Shown here piece after piece: positions 15,885 through 23,315 of a stretch of 64,000 nucleotides of DNA. The notes under the pieces are model-generated. The model made no database searches, was not told where the DNA came from, and worked only from the letters and a program-made list of their open reading frames with translations. A program made the position numbers and the translations under genes. The stretch comes from Peptococcaceae bacterium 1198_IL3148 (lineage in GTDB: Bacteria; Bacillota; Desulfotomaculia; Desulfotomaculales; Desulfohalotomaculaceae), in the NCBI GenBank assembly GCA_036763105.1, contig JBAIYS010000006.1:1-64000 (forward strand). Direction: 5' to 3'. Within the stretch, counting starts at the first letter, position 1. Each line of letters opens with the position of its first letter.

Positions 15885-16705
15885 TATATTTCCTCATGTT
15901 TAATAGCTTTTAGATTTAAGGATTCGGTTTTGCCATTCCAGTGAATGTCCATGGTGTAAGTGTCTTCTTCCCTTGGCAGCGCTCCATTACCACCACTATA
16001 GTGCCCTCCAGAAACACCAGCATGATTCAAAGTTTGCCCCGTACCAGCGGCACCATTGCTGCATTTATAATCAAAGGTAGTGACTTTTTCTTTATCACCT
16101 TTATAAGTAATTACAGTTTCTTTAGTATGATAACTATCGTGATATAATTTGTCGCCTTCTAAATAGTACTCGTAGTATTTAACTGTAGTGGCAGCTTTCC
16201 AGTGTTCTCCCTCGCCAGCGAAAACCAACTCTTTTGTATCATGTAATTTTTCAAAAATGATTGGTGATATATTGTTATACCGCATAATTGCAAAGTCATA
16301 GGCGTTTTCCGCAGCTAACGCTAACACTATATTTTTTACCTTAAAATAAAGCGGAGAGATCACCTCCAAATCTTCAAACATAAGTTTATTATTATGTAAC
16401 TGATAATTACAATCCCTTGCATTAGCGAAGGAATCAAAGGCATATATCAGCAAATATTGATTATTTGAGTCATCTATTTGATAAATTAGTGGTTGCACTC
16501 CGCTTATTATAAGGTTGATTGGTGGTTCTTTATCGCTTGGTGTTAGTTTGATGCCTTCTTGTTTAAATACATTCAATACCTGTTCTGAAGTCAAGTAACT
16601 GTCCGATTTATCGCCAGCATTATTATCACCGTTACATGCTGTAACAGTAATTAAAATTATAAGGAAAAGTGCCATTGGATAATACTTGATTTTCATAATC
16701 CTCAA
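15884..16705 (-). CDS. Putative lipoprotein
   Basis: 273 residues from a TTG at 16705, with GGAAGG eight bases upstream; ATG 16696 and GTG 16714 are alternatives. A signal peptide ends in a lipobox, ITVTAC, followed by an acidic, asparagine-rich stretch. The mature part is beta-rich and contains GGHYSGGNG near the end. It is the first gene of a minus-strand run (16705 to 12906), and its product should sit on the outer face of the membrane. Function unknown. Confidence 0.65.
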   Translation of the reverse strand: MRIMKIKYYPMALFLIILITVTACNGDNNAGDKSDSYLTSEQVLNVFKQEGIKLTPSDKEPPINLIISGVQPLIYQIDDSNNQYLLIYAFDSFANARDCNYQLHNNKLMFEDLEVISPLYFKVKNIVLALAAENAYDFAIMRYNNISPIIFEKLHDTKELVFAGEGEHWKAATTVKYYEYYLEGDKLYHDSYHTKETVITYKGDKEKVTTFDYKCSNGAAGTGQTLNHAGVSGGHYSGGNGALPREEDTYTMDIHWNGKTESLNLKAIKHEEI

Positions 16706-16937
16706 CCGCTTCACCTTCCAACATAAAGTTATTTATCTTTAGGTGATAAGTCCTGGTTTTTATGGGAACGTTTCGTTTCAAAAATTAGTTCTTATTGAAT
16801 GTTATTAGTTGGCTCAACAGATATGTGCTCAGTAACCATTTTTATGGAGGGCATTAATTTAAAAACTATTATCATAACAAAGGGCAAATCTTTGATGGGT
16901 TTAGAAATGACGGAATTAGCTTGGACAAGCGCAAACT

Positions 16938-16968
16938 AAAAGAACGTCCATATTGGACGTTCTCTTTT
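16938..16968. terminator. Hairpin terminator
   Basis: Stem around AAAGAACGTCCA and TGGACGTTCTCTTT with a short loop and a T-rich end on the plus strand. Confidence 0.65.
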
Positions 16969-16982
16969 ATGCATTAAAACAC

Positions 16983-17010
16983 AAAAAGCCCTTGCAATCA
17001 AGGGCTTTTC
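16983..17010 (-). terminator. Terminator downstream of tRNA-Pro
   Basis: Stem AAAAGCCCTT / AAGGGCTTTT with T-run on the minus strand, 27 bases past the CCA end of the tRNA. Confidence 0.75.
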
Positions 17011-17036
17011 GTTTTATTAAAATTGTTTTTAGAAAC

Positions 17037-17114
17037 TGGTCGGGACGACAGGACTTGAACCTGCGGCCTCTACCACCCCAAGGTAGCGCGCTAGCCAAAC
17101 TGCGCCACGTCCCG
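17037..17114 (-). tRNA. tRNA-Pro (anticodon GGG)
   Basis: On the minus strand CGGGACG...CGTCCCG forms the 7-bp acceptor stem, followed by discriminator A and an encoded CCA (plus 17037-17039). The D arm is GCGC AGTTTGGCTA GCGC, the anticodon arm CTACC TTGGGGT GGTAG with anticodon GGG, and the T arm has GGTTCAAGTCC. All arms pair. The 5' half, up to the anticodon loop, is exactly repeated at 22091-22131, which marks the tRNA as an integration site. Confidence 0.93.
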
Positions 17115-17120
17115 ATATCT
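17074..17120. repeat. Attachment-site repeat, left copy (within tRNA-Pro)
   Basis: 47 bases identical to 22091-22137, running from the anticodon loop through the tRNA 5' end and six bases beyond. The similarity continues with CGCTGCAG on both sides after a one-base gap. Confidence 0.9.
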
Positions 17121-17133
17121 CGCTGCAGTGGTT

Positions 17134-17163
17134 ATTATAACTAAAGGGTTTAGGGGTTGTCAA
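17134..17163 (-). promoter_or_regulatory. Promoter of tRNA-Pro (probably element-borne)
   Basis: Minus strand TTGACA (plus 17158-17163), 18-base spacer, TATAAT (plus 17134-17139). It lies inside the integrated element, so the tRNA seems now to be driven by imported DNA. Confidence 0.75.
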
Positions 17164-17178
17164 TAGTTATTTTTTCTT

Positions 17179-17256
17179 ACCTGCGACCACTAACTTTTTT
17201 CAACTGTACCAATACATTATATAGTGGTCGTGGCTAAAAAGCAAGTGGTCGCAGGT
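17179..17256. repeat. Perfect 13-bp inverted repeat with 52-base spacer
   Basis: ACCTGCGACCACT (17179-17191) and AGTGGTCGCAGGT (17244-17256). A third partial arm, TAGTGGTCGTGG, sits at 17222-17233. It may be a terminator, a recombination arm site or an operator for the element. Confidence 0.6.
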
Positions 17257-17428
17257 TTTTTGAATATATTCATATTATTGCATAATTATTAGGATGTTTT
17301 TTACCCTACTAAAACAAATTCCTTAACTTAATTAACTTAGAAATTGTTCCCCCCCTATGTTAGGATAGATGTCATAGACCTCTAAATAAATTATAGTTAG
17401 TTAACGGTAACACCGAGGAGGTAAAACT

Positions 17429-17749
17429 ATGGCAAGGTACAGTGCTGAATTCAAATATTCAATTATACAAAGAATGATGCCATCCAATAATGAGTCTGTA
17501 AGTGCAATCTCAAAAGAAACAGGACTTTCAGTGGCCACTTTACATGACTGGAAAAAGAAAGCCAGAGCTAATGGCATAGCTGTTCCTGGTGGTGAGATTG
17601 AAACAGAAAAATGGAGCACACAAGACAAGTTTTTGATTGTTGTTGAAACAGCTTCTCTAAGTGAAATAGAGATGGCTGAATGCTGCCGTTCTAAAGGACT
17701 CTTTGTTGAACAAGTAGAAGCCTGGCGTGATGGCTTGTATGCAAGCTAA
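17429..17749 (+). pseudogene. IS3-family transposase OrfA remnant
   Basis: 106 residues that start MARYSAEFKYSIIQRMM and hold a helix-turn-helix VSAISKETGLSVATLHDWKK and the WSTQDKFLIVVETASLSE motif common in OrfA proteins of IS3-type elements. GGAGG precedes the ATG. The frame breaks near 17730: one frame ends LYAS, while a neighbouring frame continues with CMQANGGIAQEAA, the normal OrfA continuation. No OrfB (DDE catalytic part) follows, so this is a dead fragment. Confidence 0.7.
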
Positions 17750-18291
17750 TGGTGGCATTGCTCAGGAAGCAGCCACAGGAAATTTGGAACGAATATAATA
17801 AGCTTGATGAATTCCAAAAACATTATGAAGAAAACCCAGAAGACGCTACTGATATGATTGAAAGTATAGTTGATACTAAGTTGAAATTTAATAGTAACAA
17901 TGCTATTTCTCCGCAAAGTGGCCAAGGTAATATTGCGCTCATCTATTTTCCTAAGTTTAAACAAAAAAATGGTTATTATTGTGGTCCTGCAAGTGCATTG
18001 ACAACGATTTATGGAATGGGGCAAGAAAGTCAGGTTGCTGGTAGTACGTATAATGCAAAGCAGGATACATTAGCAAAAAATATGGGAACAGATAGTAGTG
18101 GTACTTATGTTTATAAGATGAGAGATGAATTGAATAAATACTCATCAGAACAATATAATTATTATTATGCACCTGACAAGAAAGATATGAAATCAATTAT
18201 TAATGGTAGTTTATTATCAGATAATGCTCCTATCTTACATGCAAATACAAAATACTTTTCATATTATGGAGGCCATAATGTTCAACATTAG
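17749..18291 (+). pseudogene. Truncated C39-like cysteine peptidase gene
   Basis: About 180 codons, with no ribosome site at the apparent start, which lies inside the IS3 remnant. The core reads IALIYFPKFKQKNGYYCGPAS, with the catalytic Cys, and ends at YYGGHNVQH, with the catalytic His as in the C39_2 family (C...GGH). Family members normally continue after GGH to an Asp/Asn and final strand, which are absent. Both ends seem truncated, and the DNA is AT-rich compared with the host. Confidence 0.55.
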
Positions 18292-19291
18292 TGAAGTAAA
18301 TTATTTTCCATTGCCTATCTCCAATGAAGGTATTTTAACTGATTTAACTGATTTAACTGTGTTTGGCAATAAAATATATTATATAGTTAACTTTTTAAAA
18401 GAGCAATCCACTACTGCCAAATTATCGAGAGTATACGAATATGATATTATCACAGATGAAGGAAAACTAATATTTGAAATACAGGATCCGGAAGTTGTTT
18501 GGGTAAATGAATTAAGAGCAGATGAGAAACAATTGTATTGGACGACATTAGGAACAAGCAAATATACTTTAGTAAGTTTTGAACTAAAGACACAAAGAGT
18601 TAAAGAAATCCACTCGGTTTCTTATGAACCAATAAATCAGCCTATTGTTTTAGGCGGAAATAGTCGGTACCTTTCATGGTACGAATATGATGTTTTAACA
18701 AACTCATTCAAACTTTCGAACTATAATTTAACCGAAGAAGGTATTTCGTTCATTAGTAAAGACATCTTTCATTTCCATAAATTTGCGCGTCCAAGTTTAA
18801 ATGAGGATAGAGCCCTAATTATAAAAGACGTTAATAATAATCTTTCTTTCAACCTAATTAATGTAAAAAACTATCAGGTAGAACAAATGTTTAACTTGTC
18901 TAAAGAAATAGAATGTATATGGCCTCAAGTTAGCAATGATTATATTGTATGGAACGATATGCGTGGTGAAAATATATATTTTTATAATATTAAACTTAAT
19001 GATGTATCAAAAATTAGTTTTAGGAAATTATTAAACGAAAATATTTTTTCAATGCATCTCTATGATAATTATTTGTACATAGTAAGTACGGGCAATGAAA
19101 TATTATTATTTGACTTAAAAGAAAAAAACTATTGTATTATAACGGGTTTAGATATTTTCCCTATGTTCTTGGATGCAAGTTATTCATCTTCAAAAATATC
19201 TTTAGATAGACAATACATTAGTTTACTTACGGACTTTAGTGGACTATATCCAAAGGACTATGCGTACATAATAAAGCCAAAGGGTAAATAA
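18278..19291 (+). CDS. Uncharacterised 337-aa protein, possibly a beta-propeller
   Basis: The ATG at 18278 has GGAGG five bases upstream. The chain is built of repeated beta strands with aromatic turns, such as VWVNELRADEKQLYWTTL, YLSWYEYDVLTN, IVWNDMRGENIYFYNIKL and LYIVSTGNEILLFDLKEK, spaced about 45-55 residues apart, like blades of a TolB/WD-type propeller. No signal peptide is seen. It overlaps the 3' end of the truncated C39 gene by 14 bases. Strongly AT-rich cargo of the integrated element; no function is assigned. Confidence 0.55.
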   Translation: MFNISEVNYFPLPISNEGILTDLTDLTVFGNKIYYIVNFLKEQSTTAKLSRVYEYDIITDEGKLIFEIQDPEVVWVNELRADEKQLYWTTLGTSKYTLVSFELKTQRVKEIHSVSYEPINQPIVLGGNSRYLSWYEYDVLTNSFKLSNYNLTEEGISFISKDIFHFHKFARPSLNEDRALIIKDVNNNLSFNLINVKNYQVEQMFNLSKEIECIWPQVSNDYIVWNDMRGENIYFYNIKLNDVSKISFRKLLNENIFSMHLYDNYLYIVSTGNEILLFDLKEKNYCIITGLDIFPMFLDASYSSSKISLDRQYISLLTDFSGLYPKDYAYIIKPKGK

Positions 19292-19513
19292 AAGATTGTT
19301 TAACAGAAAGTCCAACACCACAGAAAATGCCGAATTTAAATTCTGCAACTAACGATTGACATCTAGGATAATGTTACTGACTTATTTTTTAAATTACATT
19401 GATACCCGGGGTTTCACAACCATTTCAAAAGGAATAGAGCTCTGAAGGAATATTATGACCTCACTCCATAGCAGCAAGACCCTAGAGAGGAGAGCAACAA
19501 TCCACCTTTTTAT
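19292..19513. other. Noncoding stretch inside the integrated element
   Basis: No gene or clear hairpin is seen. Sequence is a mix of AT-rich DNA and a short GC-richer piece (19440-19500). Confidence 0.5.
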
Positions 19514-19627
19514 CTAAAATAAAATGTAAATATACCGGGGCAACAAAAGTGTCAAATAGTCATAACACAACGGCATAAAAATACTGCCGCCAGTGACGGT
19601 AAGAAAAGATATATCACACACGGCCAG
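19514..19627 (-). pseudogene. C-terminal fragment of the tyrosine recombinase, beyond the IS256 insertion
   Basis: Read on the minus strand the frame gives LAVCDISFLTVTGGSIFMPL and, further on, RYIYIL before the stop. This fits what should follow HTFRHT in a phage-type integrase (FA..FL..G..IF.LQ..LGH...T..RY), although the LGH histidine segment has been lost. The 5' part of the gene lies at 21163-21890. Confidence 0.5.
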
Positions 19628-21162
19628 GGAGTATAAATAGTTTTGTGTAAATAGGTTTCTTACCGTTTTATATTTTATTATGCCTTGGGAATTATTTTCC
19701 CAATAATTGGTGATAATATTCATGGCTCTTACTCATCAAAAGGATAGGGCAATGCTGAAGAGCAACCCGAGCGTTTGATGGGGTTCTGCCGAGGATAGGG
19801 GTGGCGTTTGCTACCCCTTAACTATTCCCCTATCCTTGGGAGAACTGGAGCGATAAACTTTGGGGCGAAGCCCCACTTTCTTTTAGATTGCCAATTCAGA
19901 TTCCAGCCTGTCACTAAAGTATATCGCAAACTGAGAAATGCACTGTGTCCAGTCTCTTACAGGCATATTCCATTTCTTTGAAATATCCATTGTAGCTAAG
20001 TAAACTATCTTGGTTAGTGCTTCATCTGAAGGATACGCTGTTTTGGTTTTGGTGACTTTTCGCAACTGTCTGTGATAACCTTCAATAACGTTGGTTGTAT
20101 AAATTAGTCTGCGGATTGCATACGGGTACTTAAAGTAAGTGGTTAATTCAAGCCAATTGTTTTCCCAAGAACGGATGATAATTGGGTGCTTTTTACCCCA
20201 TTTATCTTTGAATTCTTCAAAAGCAAATTCGGCTTCTTCCAGAGTTAAAGCCTGATAAACTTTCTTCAGATCAATCATCACTTCTTTTTGTTCTTTGTAG
20301 GAAACATACTTCATGGAATTGCGTATCTGATGGATAACGCACAGCTGGATCTCGGTCCTCGGGAAAGCAGTATTTATGGCCTCCGAGAAGCCTGAAAGCC
20401 CGTCTTTACAAGCAATCAGAATGTCTTCAACACCACGGTTTTTAAGGTCATTGCATACGCCTAACCAGAATTTTGCACTTTCATTTTCGCCAATCCAAAT
20501 CCCTAGTATTTCTTTGTGTCCCTCCATATTGATGCCCAAAACGCTATATGCTGCCTTATTAATTATTCGATTATCCTGGCGTACTTTAAAGTGAATAGCA
20601 TCCAAAAAAACGACGGGGTAAACACGATTTAAAGGTCTGGATTGCCACTCTGCAATCAGTGGTAGAATTTTATCTGCAATCTTACTAACCATGGTTGGTG
20701 ACACGTCGACACCGTAAATTTCTCGCATGTGGTCTTCAATATCACGGGTAGACATACCTTTAGCGTACATTGCAATAATCTGATCCTCCAACTGATTGGA
20801 AGTATTCTCGTATTTTTTAATTACTTGTACTTGCGGTTCAAATTCCCCATTTCTGTCTCTTGGAATTTCAATTTCTGATTTACCAAACCTGGTTTTTATG
20901 TTTTTCTTGCTGTAGCCATTGCGACTATTACCACTGTTGTTGCCAGCAGGATCATGCTTTTCATAGCCAAGATGTTTATCCATCTCTGCTTCGAAAATTT
21001 CTTGCAATGTGTCCTTAAAAAGGCCTCTTAACTTTTCTTGAATTTCCTCAACTGAGCGGCAACCTTTTGCCAGCTCCTTCGCTAAAGAAGAAGCGTTTCG
21101 CATAAATGATCATCCTCCCTTAATGGTAAGTTTAACCATTTACACGAAACTCTTTACATTCT
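19628..21162. mobile_element. IS256-family insertion sequence
   Basis: About 1.53 kb. The ends are inverted and imperfect: left GAGTATAAATAGTTTTGTGT (about 19629-19648) and, in reverse complement, right GAGAATGTAAAGAGTTTCGT (about 21144-21163). The left noncoding part (19740-19860) has an inverted repeat, AAGGATAGGG...CCCCTATCCTT. It disrupts the integrase gene. Exact ends and target duplication are uncertain. Confidence 0.75.
19883..21103 (-). CDS. IS256-family (Mutator-type) transposase
   Basis: 406 residues with the family's N-terminal GCRSVEEIQEKLRGLFKDTL, a zinc-free DNA-binding region, and the DDE catalytic core with the first Asp in VVFLDAIHFKVR, the second in ILIACKDGLSGFSEAI and the Glu in TTNVIEGYHRQLRK. 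Full length and intact, thus possibly active. An AGGGAGG ribosome site precedes the start. Confidence 0.93.
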   Translation of the reverse strand: MRNASSLAKELAKGCRSVEEIQEKLRGLFKDTLQEIFEAEMDKHLGYEKHDPAGNNSGNSRNGYSKKNIKTRFGKSEIEIPRDRNGEFEPQVQVIKKYENTSNQLEDQIIAMYAKGMSTRDIEDHMREIYGVDVSPTMVSKIADKILPLIAEWQSRPLNRVYPVVFLDAIHFKVRQDNRIINKAAYSVLGINMEGHKEILGIWIGENESAKFWLGVCNDLKNRGVEDILIACKDGLSGFSEAINTAFPRTEIQLCVIHQIRNSMKYVSYKEQKEVMIDLKKVYQALTLEEAEFAFEEFKDKWGKKHPIIIRSWENNWLELTTYFKYPYAIRRLIYTTNVIEGYHRQLRKVTKTKTAYPSDEALTKIVYLATMDISKKWNMPVRDWTQCISQFAIYFSDRLESELAI

Positions 21163-21890
21163 CTGTATGGCGAAATGTATGGGGCGATAATCTAACATCA
21201 TTAAAATTCATCTTATCCTTTAATCTTTTAAAAACACATTTCACAGCCCCAGAAGTCATTTGTTTATTATCCTTTAGAGCAAAAACATATTCACATGGTT
21301 TCTTAAATACCTGCTGAACAAAAATTTTATATTCTGCTAATTCATTTTTAAGTTTATCGGTAATAGGCAAACTGCTTTGTATTCGCTTTTTACCAAAAAC
21401 GGTAATTGTATTGTTTTCCCAATTAATATCCTTCCACCGTAAATTGACAACTTCACCTAACCTCATGCCTGTACCAAGAAAAACAATAATCATGGTATAG
21501 TCCCGATATGCAAAGAAACTTTTTTCACGATTTTTAACTCGCTTATAGTAGTTTAGCATTTGCTTAATTTGATAATTAGTAAATACATCAATCTTTATAT
21601 CCTCTTTGATATAACCAACCTTTTTAGTTGGTTTTGCTTTTCAGTTGCAATAATTTCTTCATCTTGCAAATAATTAAAGAATATTTTTAGATGGTGTAAT
21701 TTTGAATTGATGGTAGTAGGGTTATTACCCTTTTCCTTTTGACACATCATTAGATAGGTTTTTACTACTGTTGGTCGCACATCCTCAACATTAATAATGT
21801 CATTTTTTACACAGAATTCGTGAAATTCTTTAAGTGTAAAATTGTAAGATGTTAGCGTATTTTTTGATAGGTTTTTAAACTCTCAGTCAT
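21163..21890 (-). pseudogene. Tyrosine recombinase (integrase) 5' part, frameshifted and cut by IS256
   Basis: Minus-strand frames together give a phage-type integrase: an N-terminal SAM-like domain (LTSYNFTLKEFHEFCVKN..., LHHLKIFFNYLQDEE) and the catalytic domain with the first Arg in GTGMRLGEVVNLRW and the H-x-x-R box in SPHTFRHT. Frame changes are needed near plus 21872 and near 21620. Coding stops at HTFRHT, where the IS256 end begins at about 21162. It sits next to the right attachment repeat, so it is the element's own integrase. Confidence 0.75.
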
Positions 21891-22090
21891 TGTTGAAGTC
21901 CTGCAAAGCAAATTTTAATAACACAAAAAACCACTCCTTTTAGTTTTTATACAGTACTAAAAGAAAGTGGTCTTGATATACTGATATAGGGTCTACCATT
22001 GACTACTACTTTTTTAAAAGGTATCTAAGCCCTTAAACCCTTGGTATCATTGGCTTTGAGAAACCTAGTTAAAAAAGCAGAAATTGCATA
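21891..22090. other. Noncoding element end
   Basis: Between integrase and attachment repeat. Contains AT-rich inverted pieces such as AAAACCACTCC and a CCTTTTAGTTTT...ACTAAAAGAAAG arm, perhaps arm-binding sites. No gene is visible. Confidence 0.45.
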
Positions 22091-22137
22091 CACCCCAAGG
22101 TAGCGCGCTAGCCAAACTGCGCCACGTCCCGATATCT
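22091..22137. repeat. Attachment-site repeat, right copy (displaced tRNA-Pro 5' half)
   Basis: Identical over 47 bases to 17074-17120. It holds the tRNA acceptor 5' strand, D arm and 5' anticodon arm, but no 3' half, so it cannot form a tRNA. Confidence 0.9.
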
Positions 22138-22151
22138 TCGCTGCAGGAGTT

Positions 22152-22180
22152 ATTATATATTGTTATACAATAAAAGCCAA
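22152..22180 (-). promoter_or_regulatory. Orphan promoter, probably the original tRNA-Pro promoter
   Basis: Minus strand TTGGCT (plus 22175-22180), 17-base spacer, TATAAT (plus 22152-22157). It reads into the displaced tRNA half and the integrase pseudogene. Confidence 0.6.
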
Positions 22181-22271
22181 CAGCATTTTTTGAGTTATGT
22201 GTTTTTTGAAGTAATAATTAATATTTTACATGTTCACTAATATACATTAAATTGGAAGGAGGTTATTTATC

Positions 22272-22913
22272 TTGCATATACCTAATGGGTTCCTAGATCC
22301 GGTGACCGCTACAACCACTGCTATAGCCAGCGGAGCCTTGTTAGTCTTTGGCTGGCAACACATTCGCAAAGAAATAGCGGCTCAACAACCAACCACTCTA
22401 GGGCTGGTGGCAGCATTTATTTTTGCTGCACAAATGATTAATTACTCCATTGGTCACCACACCAGCGGCCATTTAATTGGTGCCACTTTAGCTGCAGTTA
22501 TATGCGGTCCTTGGGCTGGCGGTATACTAATGACCATGGTATTGGCGGTACAAAGTCTGTTTTTCCATGATGGGGGCACGTTAGCGCTGGGGGCAAATAT
22601 TATTAACATGGCAGTAATTGCCACTGCCGTTGGTTATAGTATTTATTGCATAGCCTATGACAAAACAAATCGCACCGTAGCAATGGCCCTTGGTTGCTGG
22701 ACATCTGTGGTGGCTGTTTCAGCTGTGGCGGCATTAGAACTGTCCATCTCTGGCAACGGCCCACTAACAAGCGTGTTTGCTGCCATGGTTGGTTGGCATA
22801 GTCTGATCGGCATTGGGGAAGCCGGTATAACAATCTTGGCGGCACATTACTTTTTCAAATTTTCAACCCACACCGACCTACAATCCGAGGTGATTGGCCA
22901 TGCCAAGAATTAG
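22272..22913 (+). CDS. cbiM: CbiM-type energy-coupling-factor substrate component
   Basis: 213 residues with about six helices. The N-terminus MHIPNGFLDP carries the His2 and the conserved N-terminal metal loop of CbiM/NikM, which must start directly at the initiator Met; later GHHTSGHLIGATLAA is also typical. It takes up cobalt or nickel as the membrane core of an ECF transporter. The TTG start is preceded by GGAAGGAGG with nine bases spacing. CbiQ and CbiO (ATPase) genes, which normally follow, are missing here. Confidence 0.88.
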   Translation: MHIPNGFLDPVTATTTAIASGALLVFGWQHIRKEIAAQQPTTLGLVAAFIFAAQMINYSIGHHTSGHLIGATLAAVICGPWAGGILMTMVLAVQSLFFHDGGTLALGANIINMAVIATAVGYSIYCIAYDKTNRTVAMALGCWTSVVAVSAVAALELSISGNGPLTSVFAAMVGWHSLIGIGEAGITILAAHYFFKFSTHTDLQSEVIGHAKN

Positions 22914-23184
22914 ATTGTTTTTAACGGTATTAATTATTTTATTAGTTGCCGGGGTTTTATCAAACTTTGCATCTACATTTCCCGATGGCTTAGAAAGAGT
23001 GGCAGAGGATTTGGGCTTTATGGGTGCAGCTAAAAATCACACTGCTATATTTCAAGACTACAGTATACCTGGAATAACCTATTCTAATCTGGCCGGCGGG
23101 TTAGCTGGCATTTTAGGTTGTGTTATGGTTTACATTTTAATTTATGGCTTTGCCAAAATCATTAAATGCAAAACCTCCCTTTAA
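22900..23184 (+). CDS. PDGLE-domain (CbiN/NikN-like) membrane protein
   Basis: 94 residues from an ATG with GAGGTGA six bases upstream. Two helices (about 5-20 and 65-88) frame a loop with FPDGLERVAEDLGF, the PDGLE motif, in an extracytoplasmic segment as in small ECF metal-uptake partners. It overlaps cbiM by 14 bases, so the two are one unit. An IS110-type element starts close behind. Confidence 0.85.
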   Translation: MPRIRLFLTVLIILLVAGVLSNFASTFPDGLERVAEDLGFMGAAKNHTAIFQDYSIPGITYSNLAGGLAGILGCVMVYILIYGFAKIIKCKTSL

Positions 23185-23235
23185 ATAAAATAGGGAGCAT
23201 TCCTGTAAGGAAATAAAATGACCTTTGAAAAAAAG

Positions 23236-23311
23236 AAGCACCTCCTGTAATATACTGGGTGTCGAGCTGTTCAGGCGACCGACCCCTAATTTAATCACAC
23301 AGGAGGTACTT
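23236..23311 (+). promoter_or_regulatory. Hairpin that could sequester the IS110 transposase ribosome site
   Basis: AAGCACCTCCTGT (23236-23248) is complementary at 12 of 13 positions to ACAGGAGGTACTT (23299-23311), which contains the AGGAGG Shine-Dalgarno sequence of the transposase. Pairing would block translation from read-through transcripts. Confidence 0.6.
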
Positions 23312-23315
23312 CAAA

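Larger units (their letters stand above)
16706..17036. other. Intergenic region with two terminators
   Basis: No credible gene. Hairpins at 16938-16968 and 16983-17010 end transcription toward or from the tRNA. A 31-codon frame at 16844-16939 has no upstream ribosome site. Confidence 0.6.
17074..22137. mobile_element. Integrated element at tRNA-Pro, about 5.06 kb, degenerate
   Basis: It is bounded by the 47-bp direct repeat in tRNA-Pro and has a tyrosine-recombinase pseudogene next to the right repeat, which is the standard layout of a tRNA-targeting integrative element. Cargo: an IS3 orfA remnant, a truncated C39-like peptidase gene and a 337-aa gene, all notably AT-rich. The integrase is frameshifted and cut by an IS256 element, so the element should be immobile unless helped in trans. 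Confidence 0.8.

Noticed and set aside
16844-16939. 31-codon plus-strand frame starting ATG GAG GGC, ending before a terminator
   Set aside because: No ribosome site precedes the ATG and the apparent GGAGG is part of the frame itself; more likely a remnant of a gene end.
19740-19860. Separate noncoding RNA gene (AAGGATAGGG...CCCTATCCTT hairpin)
   Set aside because: It lies inside the IS256 element, between its left end and the transposase stop, and is best seen as part of that element.
22091-22137. Second tRNA gene
   Set aside because: Only the 5' half of tRNA-Pro is present; the anticodon 3' arm, T arm and acceptor 3' strand are missing.
22138-22271. Cobalamin or NiCo riboswitch in front of cbiM
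   Set aside because: The leader is only about 130 bases, AT-rich and without the conserved stems of these classes.
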